NCBI GenBank assembly: GCA_019347995.1
Contig: JAHWKH010000196.1
Location: 1-5,134 of the forward strand
DNA length: 5,134 nucleotides
Source: Gemmatimonadota bacterium
GTDB taxonomy: Bacteria; Gemmatimonadota; Gemmatimonadetes; Longimicrobiales; UBA6960
Reading direction: 5' to 3'
Position 1 is the stretch's first letter. Every line of letters begins with the position of its first letter. The position numbers were made by a program, and so were the translations under genes. Positions 1 through 5,134 of the stretch are shown here, one piece after another. The notes beneath the pieces are model-generated. The model did not search any database. It was given only the letters and a program-made list of their open reading frames with translations, and had not been told where the DNA came from.

Positions 1-1
1 G

Positions 2-508
<507 letters not shown>

Positions 509-544
509 GGATCGGGGCCGACAGAAAGGGGGGTTCCTGCCGCG

Positions 545-667
545 AATAGCGCCCCCAGGTGACCGGTGGACGCCGGCGTGAAGCGCCCATGGAGCGTTTG
601 GTGCCAATAGCGGCCTCAAGTGACCCCCGTGACGCCGATGAGAGGCGCCCGTGGAGGGTTTGGCGCC
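545..667. repeat. Two diverged tandem direct repeats of 61 and 62 bp
   Basis: Unit 1 is 545-605 and unit 2 is 606-667, directly adjacent. Both begin AATAGCG, share GTGACC near position 15 of the unit, then GACGCC, GCGCCC and TGGAG, and end with GTTTGGYGCC. Hand alignment gives roughly three-quarters identity with a single 1-base gap. After unit 2 a third start (AACGGCGC) is recognisable for about 8 bases and then similarity is lost. The spacing of about 61 bp is not a multiple of three and the reading frames across it contain stops, so it is not a coding repeat. It could be a pair of binding sites, a remnant of a mobile-element end, or a short intergenic repeat family. Confidence 0.7.
599..608. 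promoter_or_regulatory. Near-palindrome TTGGTGCCAA at repeat boundary 1
   Basis: TTGGTGCCAA is a 10-bp inverted repeat with one central mismatch. It spans the junction between repeat units 1 and 2. Its counterpart at 660-669 is a perfect palindrome, 61 bp away. A role as a protein-binding half-pair is inference only. Confidence 0.3.
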
Positions 668-669
668 AA
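660..669. promoter_or_regulatory. Perfect palindrome TTGGCGCCAA at repeat boundary 2
   Basis: TTGGCGCCAA reads the same on both strands and closes repeat unit 2. It lies 61 bp from the near-identical TTGGTGCCAA, about six helical turns, so proteins bound at both would face similar sides of the DNA. It is about 255 bp upstream of the start at 924, too far for a classical promoter-overlapping operator of that gene unless transcription starts well upstream. GC-rich palindromes also arise by chance. Confidence 0.3.
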
Positions 670-923
670 CGGCGCTGGTCGACTCACAACGCGGGGACCT
701 TTCCGACGCGGAAGACATAGTGGAAGGCGTACGTGGACGGAGTGCTGCACATCGATGGTATCCATCCGCCACCGGGACACCTACGTTGCTGGACATCCAT
801 GTCGTGAGCCCCGCGATCCTCGAGAAAACCGAGGTCCATCCTGGCGCGACCGAACCGGGGCCCTGTCCGTCCAACGGCTGCGGCCCACTGCTCGTCCGGA
901 CGCCCAGGTCGACCTTCCAGAGC

Positions 924-2723
924 ATGATCCACCGCCTCCTCTCCCGGCTCCTCCTGGTCGTAGTGCCCCTCGCCGCGGTCGCCCCAGCCGCCGCCCAGGA
1001 GGTGCGGGGTCGGCTCCTCGCCGACGCCGACGGCTCCCCCCTGGCCGGCGCGTACGTGGTCCTGGTGGACCGCGCCGACTCGGTCGTGGCGCGCACGGTC
1101 TCCACCGTGGGCGGTGCGTTCTCGTTCCAGGCGCCGCGGCCGGGGCGCTACACGGTGCGCGCCGACCACATCGGCTTCGGCACCGCCGAGGCTCCCGTGG
1201 CGTTCGAGCCGGGGCGGGCCGCCGTGGTGGAGCTGCGGGCGCCCGTGCGCGCCATCGAGCTCGAGGGGCTCGTGGCCGAGGTGGACAGGCTGTGTCAGGT
1301 CGATCCGCGCGTCGGCGCGCGGGTCGTCGAGCTGTGGGAGGAGGTGGGCAAGGCGTTCCAGGTGACGGCGCTCCTGGAGGAGCGCGGCACGTACCTCATG
1401 GAGGTGGATCGCTGGCGCCGCCGCCTCGATCCGGAGCGGCTGACGCTCGAGGAGGAGGAGGAGCGGCGTCCCCGGAGCGGCTTCCACCGCTCGAGCCCGT
1501 TCGCCAGCCTGGCGGCGGAGCGACTGGCGGAGGAGGGCTACATCCACGCCGCGGCCGACGGCGGGTACCTCTACTACGGCCCCGATTCCCGGGTGCTCCT
1601 ATCCCGCAGCTTCCAGGACACGCACTGCTTCGGCTTCACCGACCAGCCGCCTCGTGACGGGGAGCCGGAGTGGGTGGGCATCCGCTTCCGTCCGCGGAAC
1701 GCGTCGGCCATGGACATCGAAGGCACGCTCTGGATCGACCAGGCGACGTACGCGCCGCGCCGCCTCGACTTCCGGTTCACTCGCCTCCCCTATCCCCTGG
1801 AGACCGACCGGGTGGGCGGCCGCGTCGAGTTCACGCGGATCCCCCAGGGCCCCTGGGTCGTCAGCCGGTGGAGGATCCGGGTCCCGGAGGCGCGGATGCG
1901 CACCGTCCGGCTGCCCGGCCAGGCCCTCCCCCAGCGGCGCTACGAGCTCACCGCCGTGATGGAGGACGGCGGCGCCGTGCTGCGGGCGAAACCCTTCGAC
2001 GGCACCGAGTACATCACCCTGGGCGCGGGGCTGGGCCGCGTGGAAGGGACGGTGCGGGAGACGACGGGGCGGCCCATCGAGGGAGCCGTCGTGCACCTGG
2101 AGGGCACGGCGCTGCGGACGCGAACCGACGACGCGGGCCGCTTCGTCCTCGTCGACGTGCCCCAGGGCCGCTACACGGTGGCCTGGACGTCGCCGGCCCT
2201 GGACTCGCTGGACCTGCCGGGCGCCGCCCGGGAGGTGGACGTGCGCCCGGGCGAGCCGGCCGCGGTCGACGCGGTGCTGCCGCCCGCGGGGGTGGCCATG
2301 GCCGAGCGCTGCACGAGCCCGCTGTTGGAGGACGGCAGCGGGGTGCTGCGGGGACGGGTGACGGCGCCCGGCGGAGGCGTCCCTCCCGGGACCCTCGTGC
2401 AGGTGCGCTGGGAGACGGTGGGCCACATCGATGAGAGCCGGGCGGCACGCAGTCCCCGATCGGTCTCGCCGAGCGCTCGTGGCCCCACGAAGGAGAGCGA
2501 CGCCTGGATCGGCTGGGCCATCACCGTCCACGGGAACGGCGTGACGGCGTCCATCCCGGTGGAGGAGAACGGGGCCTGGATGGCGTGCGGCCTCCCGCAC
2601 GACGAGGAGATGACTGTGTGGGCGACGGTGGATGAGTCCGGTCGCGCGCGGGGCGCCACCCGCGTGAGGCTGCGGCCCGGCGAGATCAGGACGCTGGCGC
2701 TGGCGCTGCCCCCGACGCGCTAG
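924..2723 (+). CDS. Exported carboxypeptidase-regulatory-like domain protein
   Basis: The product has 599 residues. The ATG at 924 was chosen because it opens a textbook Sec signal: basic MIHRLLSR, hydrophobic LLLVVVPLAAVA, and likely cleavage after PAAA at residue 24. An in-frame GTG at 651 would put 91 featureless residues before it. Residues 27-106 form a carboxypeptidase regulatory-like beta-sandwich (GRLL, SPLAGAYV, GAFSF, PGRYTVRADHIGF). A second copy is at about 371-453 (GRPIEGAVVHLEG, DDAGRFVLVDVPQGRYTVAW), and a weaker third at about 474-595, interrupted by a polar Ser/Arg/Pro insert near 501-528. The middle (about 120-365) contains a CQVDPRVGARVVELWEEVGKAF helix, an acidic run at 176-180 and beta-rich text (TLWIDQATYAPRRLDFRF, GGRVEFTRIPQGPWVVSRW). 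It matches a style common in Gemmatimonadota surface proteins, but I can assign no activity. Cysteines 124, 235, 463 and 555 could form disulfides outside the cytoplasm. Likely periplasmic or surface-associated. No peptidase active site is seen, and there is no Shine-Dalgarno sequence at the start. Confidence 0.88.
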   Translation: MIHRLLSRLLLVVVPLAAVAPAAAQEVRGRLLADADGSPLAGAYVVLVDRADSVVARTVSTVGGAFSFQAPRPGRYTVRADHIGFGTAEAPVAFEPGRAAVVELRAPVRAIELEGLVAEVDRLCQVDPRVGARVVELWEEVGKAFQVTALLEERGTYLMEVDRWRRRLDPERLTLEEEEERRPRSGFHRSSPFASLAAERLAEEGYIHAAADGGYLYYGPDSRVLLSRSFQDTHCFGFTDQPPRDGEPEWVGIRFRPRNASAMDIEGTLWIDQATYAPRRLDFRFTRLPYPLETDRVGGRVEFTRIPQGPWVVSRWRIRVPEARMRTVRLPGQALPQRRYELTAVMEDGGAVLRAKPFDGTEYITLGAGLGRVEGTVRETTGRPIEGAVVHLEGTALRTRTDDAGRFVLVDVPQGRYTVAWTSPALDSLDLPGAAREVDVRPGEPAAVDAVLPPAGVAMAERCTSPLLEDGSGVLRGRVTAPGGGVPPGTLVQVRWETVGHIDESRAARSPRSVSPSARGPTKESDAWIGWAITVHGNGVTASIPVEENGAWMACGLPHDEEMTVWATVDESGRARGATRVRLRPGEIRTLALALPPTR

Positions 2724-2731
2724 GAGCGGAT

Positions 2732-2753
2732 CGGCCGTTCCTTCCGGAAGCCG
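2732..2753. terminator. Possible bidirectional terminator hairpin between convergent genes
   Basis: In the 46-bp gap between the convergent stop codons, CGGC (2732-2735) and TTCC (2738-2741) can pair with GGAA (2746-2749) and GCCG (2750-2753), leaving a TTCC loop and a 2-base bulge. No T-tract follows on either strand, so intrinsic termination is uncertain. The location between two converging genes is the main support. Confidence 0.3.
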
Positions 2754-2769
2754 CCGCGCGCGCCCGCCC

Positions 2770-3276
2770 TCAGCCTCCGGCCGGCCGCGACTCCCCCACC
2801 GGCCGCTCCCGGAACAGCGGCGCGATGCGGTCCACCTCGTCGCCGGGCGCCCAGATGACCAGCGCGCGCACCGGCTCGTGGGATCGCACGCCGTGGACCA
2901 CGTCGTCGCCGGGTCGCACCACCCCCACCATCCCCGGCGTGAGCAGGTGGCTCTCGCCGTTCACCACGTGGTCGAGCACGCCCGAGAGCACGTAGAACAC
3001 CTCCACCGACCCGTGACGATGGGGGCGGGGCAGCGGGCCCGATCCGGAGGCGAACTCGATCTCGGCCACCGCGACCTCGGCGCCGCCCAGGACGGAGGGC
3101 TCCACCAGGACCTTGAGGCGCGGCCCGCCCGGTGCCTCGGGCTCGAGCCAGCGAGTCCCGGCGGAGGCGCGCGCGTAGCCTTCGGCGGCCTCCTGGGTGG
3201 TGGCGGGCGAGACGGCGAAAGCGAGGCCCGCCGAGGACAGGAGGACCGATGCGAGGGCGTGTCGGAGACGGAGCAT
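2770..3276 (-). CDS. Exported single-domain cupin protein
   Basis: The product has 168 residues. The ATG at 3276 (read leftward) gives a clear Sec signal, MLRLRHALASVLLSSAGLAFA, with likely cleavage after residue 21. One cupin barrel follows. Motif 1 fits the consensus G(X)5HXH(X)3E(X)6G exactly: Gly80, His86, His88, Glu92, Gly99. Motif 2 gives RPGDDVVHGV with His128, so all four usual metal ligands (three His, one Glu) are present. A metal-binding periplasmic cupin is therefore likely; whether it is an enzyme or a small-molecule binder is not determinable. The gene is convergent with the carboxypeptidase-regulatory-like gene and divergent from the TIR gene. An alternative in-frame ATG at 3330 has AAGGAG 13 bases upstream, a better ribosome site in sequence but at long spacing; it would add 18 Pro-rich residues before the signal. 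Cupin family is certain; the start is likely but not settled. Confidence 0.87.
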   Translation of the reverse strand: MLRLRHALASVLLSSAGLAFAVSPATTQEAAEGYARASAGTRWLEPEAPGGPRLKVLVEPSVLGGAEVAVAEIEFASGSGPLPRPHRHGSVEVFYVLSGVLDHVVNGESHLLTPGMVGVVRPGDDVVHGVRSHEPVRALVIWAPGDEVDRIAPLFRERPVGESRPAGG

Positions 3277-3415
3277 GGGTGATCCGGGATCGGAGGGGAA
3301 AGGCGCCGGGGGGCGCGGTGACGCCTCCATGTACGGCGGCTCGCTCCTTCGGATACCGGGTGGCGCGCGGCGGCACACGGGAGTAGATCGATACAGTCCA
3401 ACCACCGACGCGCGC
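3277..3415. promoter_or_regulatory. Divergent intergenic region, cupin and TIR genes
   Basis: These 139 bases separate two genes transcribed away from each other, so promoters for both should lie here. For the TIR gene, TACAGT at 3392-3397 matches four of six bases of a -10 box and lies in the only locally AT-richer patch, but no good -35 is spaced from it. If used, the leader would be only about 10-15 bases. Next to the cupin start, GATCCGGGATC at 3281-3291 is an 11-bp palindrome that would overlap the cupin ribosome-binding region. It could be an operator or chance. Confidence 0.4.
3344..3349 (-). promoter_or_regulatory. AAGGAG, possible ribosome-binding site for an upstream cupin start
   Basis: On the minus strand this reads AAGGAG, 13 bases before the ATG at 3330-3328, which is in frame with the cupin. 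It is the only good Shine-Dalgarno match near any start in the window. The spacing is longer than the usual 5-9 bases, and the extended protein would carry a Pro-rich stretch ahead of its signal peptide, so I kept the 3276 start for the cupin. Confidence 0.25.
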
Positions 3416-4489
3416 ATGGGAACCATCTTCATCAGCTACCGCCGCGCCGACACGCTCGGGGAGGCGGGGCGCCTCTACGATCGTCTGAGCGCCCATTTCG
3501 GGCAGGACCGTGTCTTCCGCGACGTGGACACCATCCGGCCGGGAGGCCACTTTCCCCGCGAGATCGAGGGGCGTCTGGCCGGGTGCGACGCCATGGTCGT
3601 CCTCATCGGCCCCGACTGGGCGGGAGAGGACGAGGCCGGCCGCCCGCGCCTGCACGACCCTGGCGATTACGTGCGAATGGAGGTGGCCGCCGCGCTGCGC
3701 GCGGGGGTCCCGGTCGTCCCGGTGCTCCTCCGCAACGCCGCCATGCCCCCGGCCGCCGACCTGCCGCCGGACGTGGAGGGCCTGGCGCACCGTCAAGCGA
3801 TGGAGATCGACGGGGCGGACTTCCACGACGACGTGACCGGGCTCATCCGCATCCTGGAGCGGAGCGCAGGCCGGCCCCGGTCCCTGCGGGGCCTCCTCGG
3901 ACGCCGGGGCGCGCTCGCCGGTGCCGTGGTCGCGGCGGTCGCGGCGACCGCGCTCCTCCTGCCCGGCCGCCACCGGCCCGTGGAGCTGCGCGTGGAGCCC
4001 GCGACGCTGACGGTCGACGACGTCCGGGCCCTCATCGTGGAGCGCGGCTTCTACTCGGCGGCCTCCAACCCCCGTGCCGAAGGGATCGCCGGGCCCTACG
4101 CGCCGGAGATCGCCGGGAGCGTGGCCCTGGTGGTGGACGAGGGCACCGGCCTCGTGTGGGAGCGGTCCGGCTCGAGGCGGATCGTGCAGGGGGGTCGGGA
4201 CGGCGCGCTCGCCTGGGTGCGGGCGTTGAACGAAAGGCGGCACGGCGGGGCCGACGACTGGAGGCTGCCGACGCTGGAGGAGGCGCTTTCCCTGATGCGG
4301 CCCGAGCCCCACGGCGGCATCCACTTGGATCCCCTCTTCGACGCCGCCGGCGCGCCCTTCGTCTGGACCGCGGACGTCGAGCCCGGCGGGGACGGCTGGG
4401 TCGTCTACTACGCCGACGGCTACACCGTCCCCGAGGATCCCGCCGTGAACGCGTTCGTGCGGGCCGTCCGGTCGCGCCCGGGCGGTTGA
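3416..4489 (+). CDS. TIR domain-transmembrane-DUF1566 (Lcl_C) protein
   Basis: The product has 357 residues. The ATG at 3416 places the TIR strand A motif (IFISYRRAD, 4-12) right at the N-terminus, as in most bacterial TIR_2 proteins; longer in-frame starts add only Arg/Gly-rich text. The TIR domain covers about 1-148: RVFRDVDTIRPGGHF (32-46), GCDAMVVLIGPDW (56-68), DPGDYVRMEVAAAL (81-94), VPVVPVLL (98-105). Glu89 in VRMEV sits where the catalytic glutamate of NAD-cleaving TIR domains is found, so enzymatic activity is plausible. One membrane helix lies at about 165-183, with basic residues before it, predicting a cytoplasmic TIR and an exported C-terminus. Residues about 235-353 match DUF1566/Lcl_C: DEGTGLVWERSG, DDWRLPTLEEALSLM, FVWTADVE, GWVVYYADGY, VRAVRS. 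The linker GFYSAASNPRAEGIAGPY is also typical of this architecture. The C-terminal domain may sense a ligand. Defence or signalling is inferred; no partner gene is adjacent. The start lacks a Shine-Dalgarno sequence. Confidence 0.9.
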   Translation: MGTIFISYRRADTLGEAGRLYDRLSAHFGQDRVFRDVDTIRPGGHFPREIEGRLAGCDAMVVLIGPDWAGEDEAGRPRLHDPGDYVRMEVAAALRAGVPVVPVLLRNAAMPPAADLPPDVEGLAHRQAMEIDGADFHDDVTGLIRILERSAGRPRSLRGLLGRRGALAGAVVAAVAATALLLPGRHRPVELRVEPATLTVDDVRALIVERGFYSAASNPRAEGIAGPYAPEIAGSVALVVDEGTGLVWERSGSRRIVQGGRDGALAWVRALNERRHGGADDWRLPTLEEALSLMRPEPHGGIHLDPLFDAAGAPFVWTADVEPGGDGWVVYYADGYTVPEDPAVNAFVRAVRSRPGG

Positions 4490-4496
4490 TCTCCGC

Positions 4497-4518
4497 GGCC
4501 CGGGGGCGGTCCCGGGCC
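4497..4518 (+). terminator. GC-rich hairpin after the TIR gene, probable terminator
   Basis: GGCCCGGG (4497-4504) pairs perfectly with CCCGGGCC (4511-4518) around a 6-base loop, starting 7 bases after the TIR gene stop. It is followed by a pyrimidine-rich run (CTCCGTCCCTTTCCCCC) rather than a pure T-tract. Position and stem strength favour termination and argue that the downstream gene has its own promoter. Efficiency without a T-tract is uncertain. Confidence 0.45.
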
Positions 4519-4571
4519 CCTCCGTCCCTTTCCCCCATCCCCGCGCCCTCCCGCCGCGGCGATCCTGGCTC

Positions 4572-5134
4572 ATGCTCGCCCACGTCGCCTCCGCCGCCGT
4601 CATGGGCGTGGAGAGCTACCTCGTGCGTGTCGAGGTGGCGCTCACGTCCGGCCTTCCGTCCTTCACCGTGGTGGGTCTGCCGCAGGGGGCGGTGCGGGAG
4701 GGCAGGGAGCGCGTCAGCGCCGCGCTGCAGAGCGCCGGCGTGCCGCTGCCGCTGCGGCGGATCACGGTCAACCTTGCTCCGGCGGACGTGCGCAAGGAAG
4801 GCAGCGCCCTGGACCTGCCCATCGCGCTGGGGCTCCTGGCGTGCGCGGGCGCGGTGGCGCCGGAAAGGTTGGAGGGCTGGGCCTTCGTGGGCGAGCTGGG
4901 GCTCGACGGTGGCCTCGGTCCGGTCCGGGGCGCGCTGTCCATGGCCGCGGCCTGCCGCGCCGAGGGTCTCGGGGGCCTGGTCCCCCCCCGGGACAACGCC
5001 CCCGAGGCGGCGGTGGTGGAGGGCCTGGAGGTGGTGGGGGCCGCCGACCTCCAGGAGCTGCTGGCGCACCTGGACGGAGGGCCCTGCCTCCCCCGGGTAC
5101 GGACCGACCCGGCGCGACTCCTCCAGACGCGGCC
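4572..5134 (+). CDS. comM: YifB/ComM-family Mg-chelatase-like AAA+ protein (N-terminal part)
   Basis: The ORF is open from ATG at 4572 to the window end; 187 codons are visible and the 3' part is missing. The start gives MLAHVASAAVMGVESYLVRVEV, the standard N-terminus of this family. The ChlI-type N-terminal domain (Lon-protease S5-like fold) covers about 20-142: GLPSFTVVGLP (27-37), VREGRERVSAAL (41-52), RITVNLAPADVRKEGSALDL (63-82), FVGELGLDGGLGPVRGAL (105-122), and NAPEAAVVEGLEVVGAADL (142-160). The AAA+ core with Walker A would begin just past the window. Characterised members (ComM of Haemophilus and Vibrio) are cytoplasmic hexameric helicases that extend single-stranded DNA uptake products into recipient DNA during natural transformation. 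The family is widespread, so competence in this organism is not implied. The gene lies 82 bp after the TIR gene, beyond the hairpin. There is no Shine-Dalgarno sequence; a C8 run at 4982-4989 stays in frame. Confidence 0.93.
   Translation, partial: MLAHVASAAVMGVESYLVRVEVALTSGLPSFTVVGLPQGAVREGRERVSAALQSAGVPLPLRRITVNLAPADVRKEGSALDLPIALGLLACAGAVAPERLEGWAFVGELGLDGGLGPVRGALSMAAACRAEGLGGLVPPRDNAPEAAVVEGLEVVGAADLQELLAHLDGGPCLPRVRTDPARLLQTR

Larger units (their letters stand above)
509..923. other. 415-bp gene-free spacer with tandem repeats
   Basis: No convincing coding region lies here. Both forward frames that stay open through most of it give Arg/Pro-rich or featureless translations that end before, or simply run into, the signal peptide starting at 924. 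The stretch from about 684 to 850 is visibly less GC-rich than the genes on either side. It contains the two direct repeats at 545-667 and a weak 5-bp stem (CCTCG 818-822, CGAGG 830-834). The promoter for the downstream gene should lie here, but I see no well-placed -35/-10 pair. It may also hold remnants of a decayed gene or mobile element, which I cannot identify. Confidence 0.6.

Noticed and set aside
545..667. A CRISPR array
   Set aside because: There are only two long, diverged, directly abutting units with no spacers and no cas genes.
651..923. An N-terminal extension of the exported protein from GTG at 651
   Set aside because: It would bury the signal peptide 91 residues into the protein, and the extension overlaps the noncoding repeat.
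1599..2600. A 333-codon minus-strand open frame inside the exported carboxypeptidase-regulatory-like gene
   Set aside because: It is an antisense shadow with no recognisable domain; the sense frame has a signal peptide and repeated beta-sandwich modules.
3197..3415. An N-terminal extension of the TIR protein from the in-frame start at 3197
   Set aside because: It would overlap the divergent cupin gene and add 73 low-complexity residues before a TIR strand that normally begins at the N-terminus.
4330..4489. The DUF1566 C-terminus as a variable region of a diversity-generating retroelement
   Set aside because: Such C-type-lectin-like or DUF1566 domains can be retroelement targets, but there is no AAC-rich codon cluster, no template copy and no reverse transcriptase in the window.
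3416..4489. A Thoeris or TIR-SAVED defence operon
   Set aside because: No ThsA, SIR2, SLOG or SAVED gene is adjacent, and the TIR is fused to a membrane helix and DUF1566 instead.
2720..4603. A 627-codon open frame on the minus strand covering the TIR gene and part of the cupin
   Set aside because: It is antisense to the TIR gene and overlaps the cupin out of frame. Its translation is Arg/Gly/Pro/His-rich without domains, which is what high-GC antisense frames look like, whereas the plus frame matches TIR and DUF1566.
4032..5069. A 345-codon minus-strand open frame across the 3' end of the window
   Set aside because: It runs antisense to the TIR C-terminus and the YifB/ComM-family gene, and its translation is low-complexity Arg/Pro-rich text. 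The plus strand carries clear family motifs.

Overview
The window is about 70% GC by eye and gene-dense. It holds five protein genes (two cut by the window edges), one repeat-bearing spacer and no RNA gene. The secreted carboxypeptidase-regulatory-domain protein, the TIR-membrane-DUF1566 protein and the overall codon use fit a high-GC soil or sediment bacterium. Gemmatimonadota is my best guess from family resemblance; it is an inference, not a demonstrated placement.

Layout: (1) 2-508 (+) is the C-terminal end of an exporter-type ABC ATPase. (2) 509-923 is a gene-free spacer with two diverged 61-62 bp direct repeats, each ending at a TTGGYGCCAA palindrome. (3) 924-2723 (+) is a 599-residue exported protein with three beta-sandwich (carboxypeptidase regulatory-like) modules and an unassigned middle region. 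(4) 2770-3276 (-) is an exported single-domain cupin, convergent with gene 3. (5) 3416-4489 (+) is a 357-residue protein with an N-terminal TIR domain, one membrane segment and a C-terminal DUF1566/Lcl_C-type domain, divergent from the cupin across 139 bp. (6) A GC-rich hairpin follows it at 4497-4518. (7) 4572-end (+) is the N-terminal half of a YifB/ComM-family Mg-chelatase-like AAA+ protein.

The genes do not form an obvious pathway or a single operon. Strand changes, the hairpins and the long spacer suggest mostly separate transcription units. The item most worth following is the TIR-membrane-DUF1566 protein, which could be a membrane-anchored NAD-consuming or signalling receptor. No known defence partner (ThsA, SAVED, SIR2, nucleotide cyclase) is visible beside it. 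None of the four complete starts has a convincing Shine-Dalgarno sequence at normal spacing.
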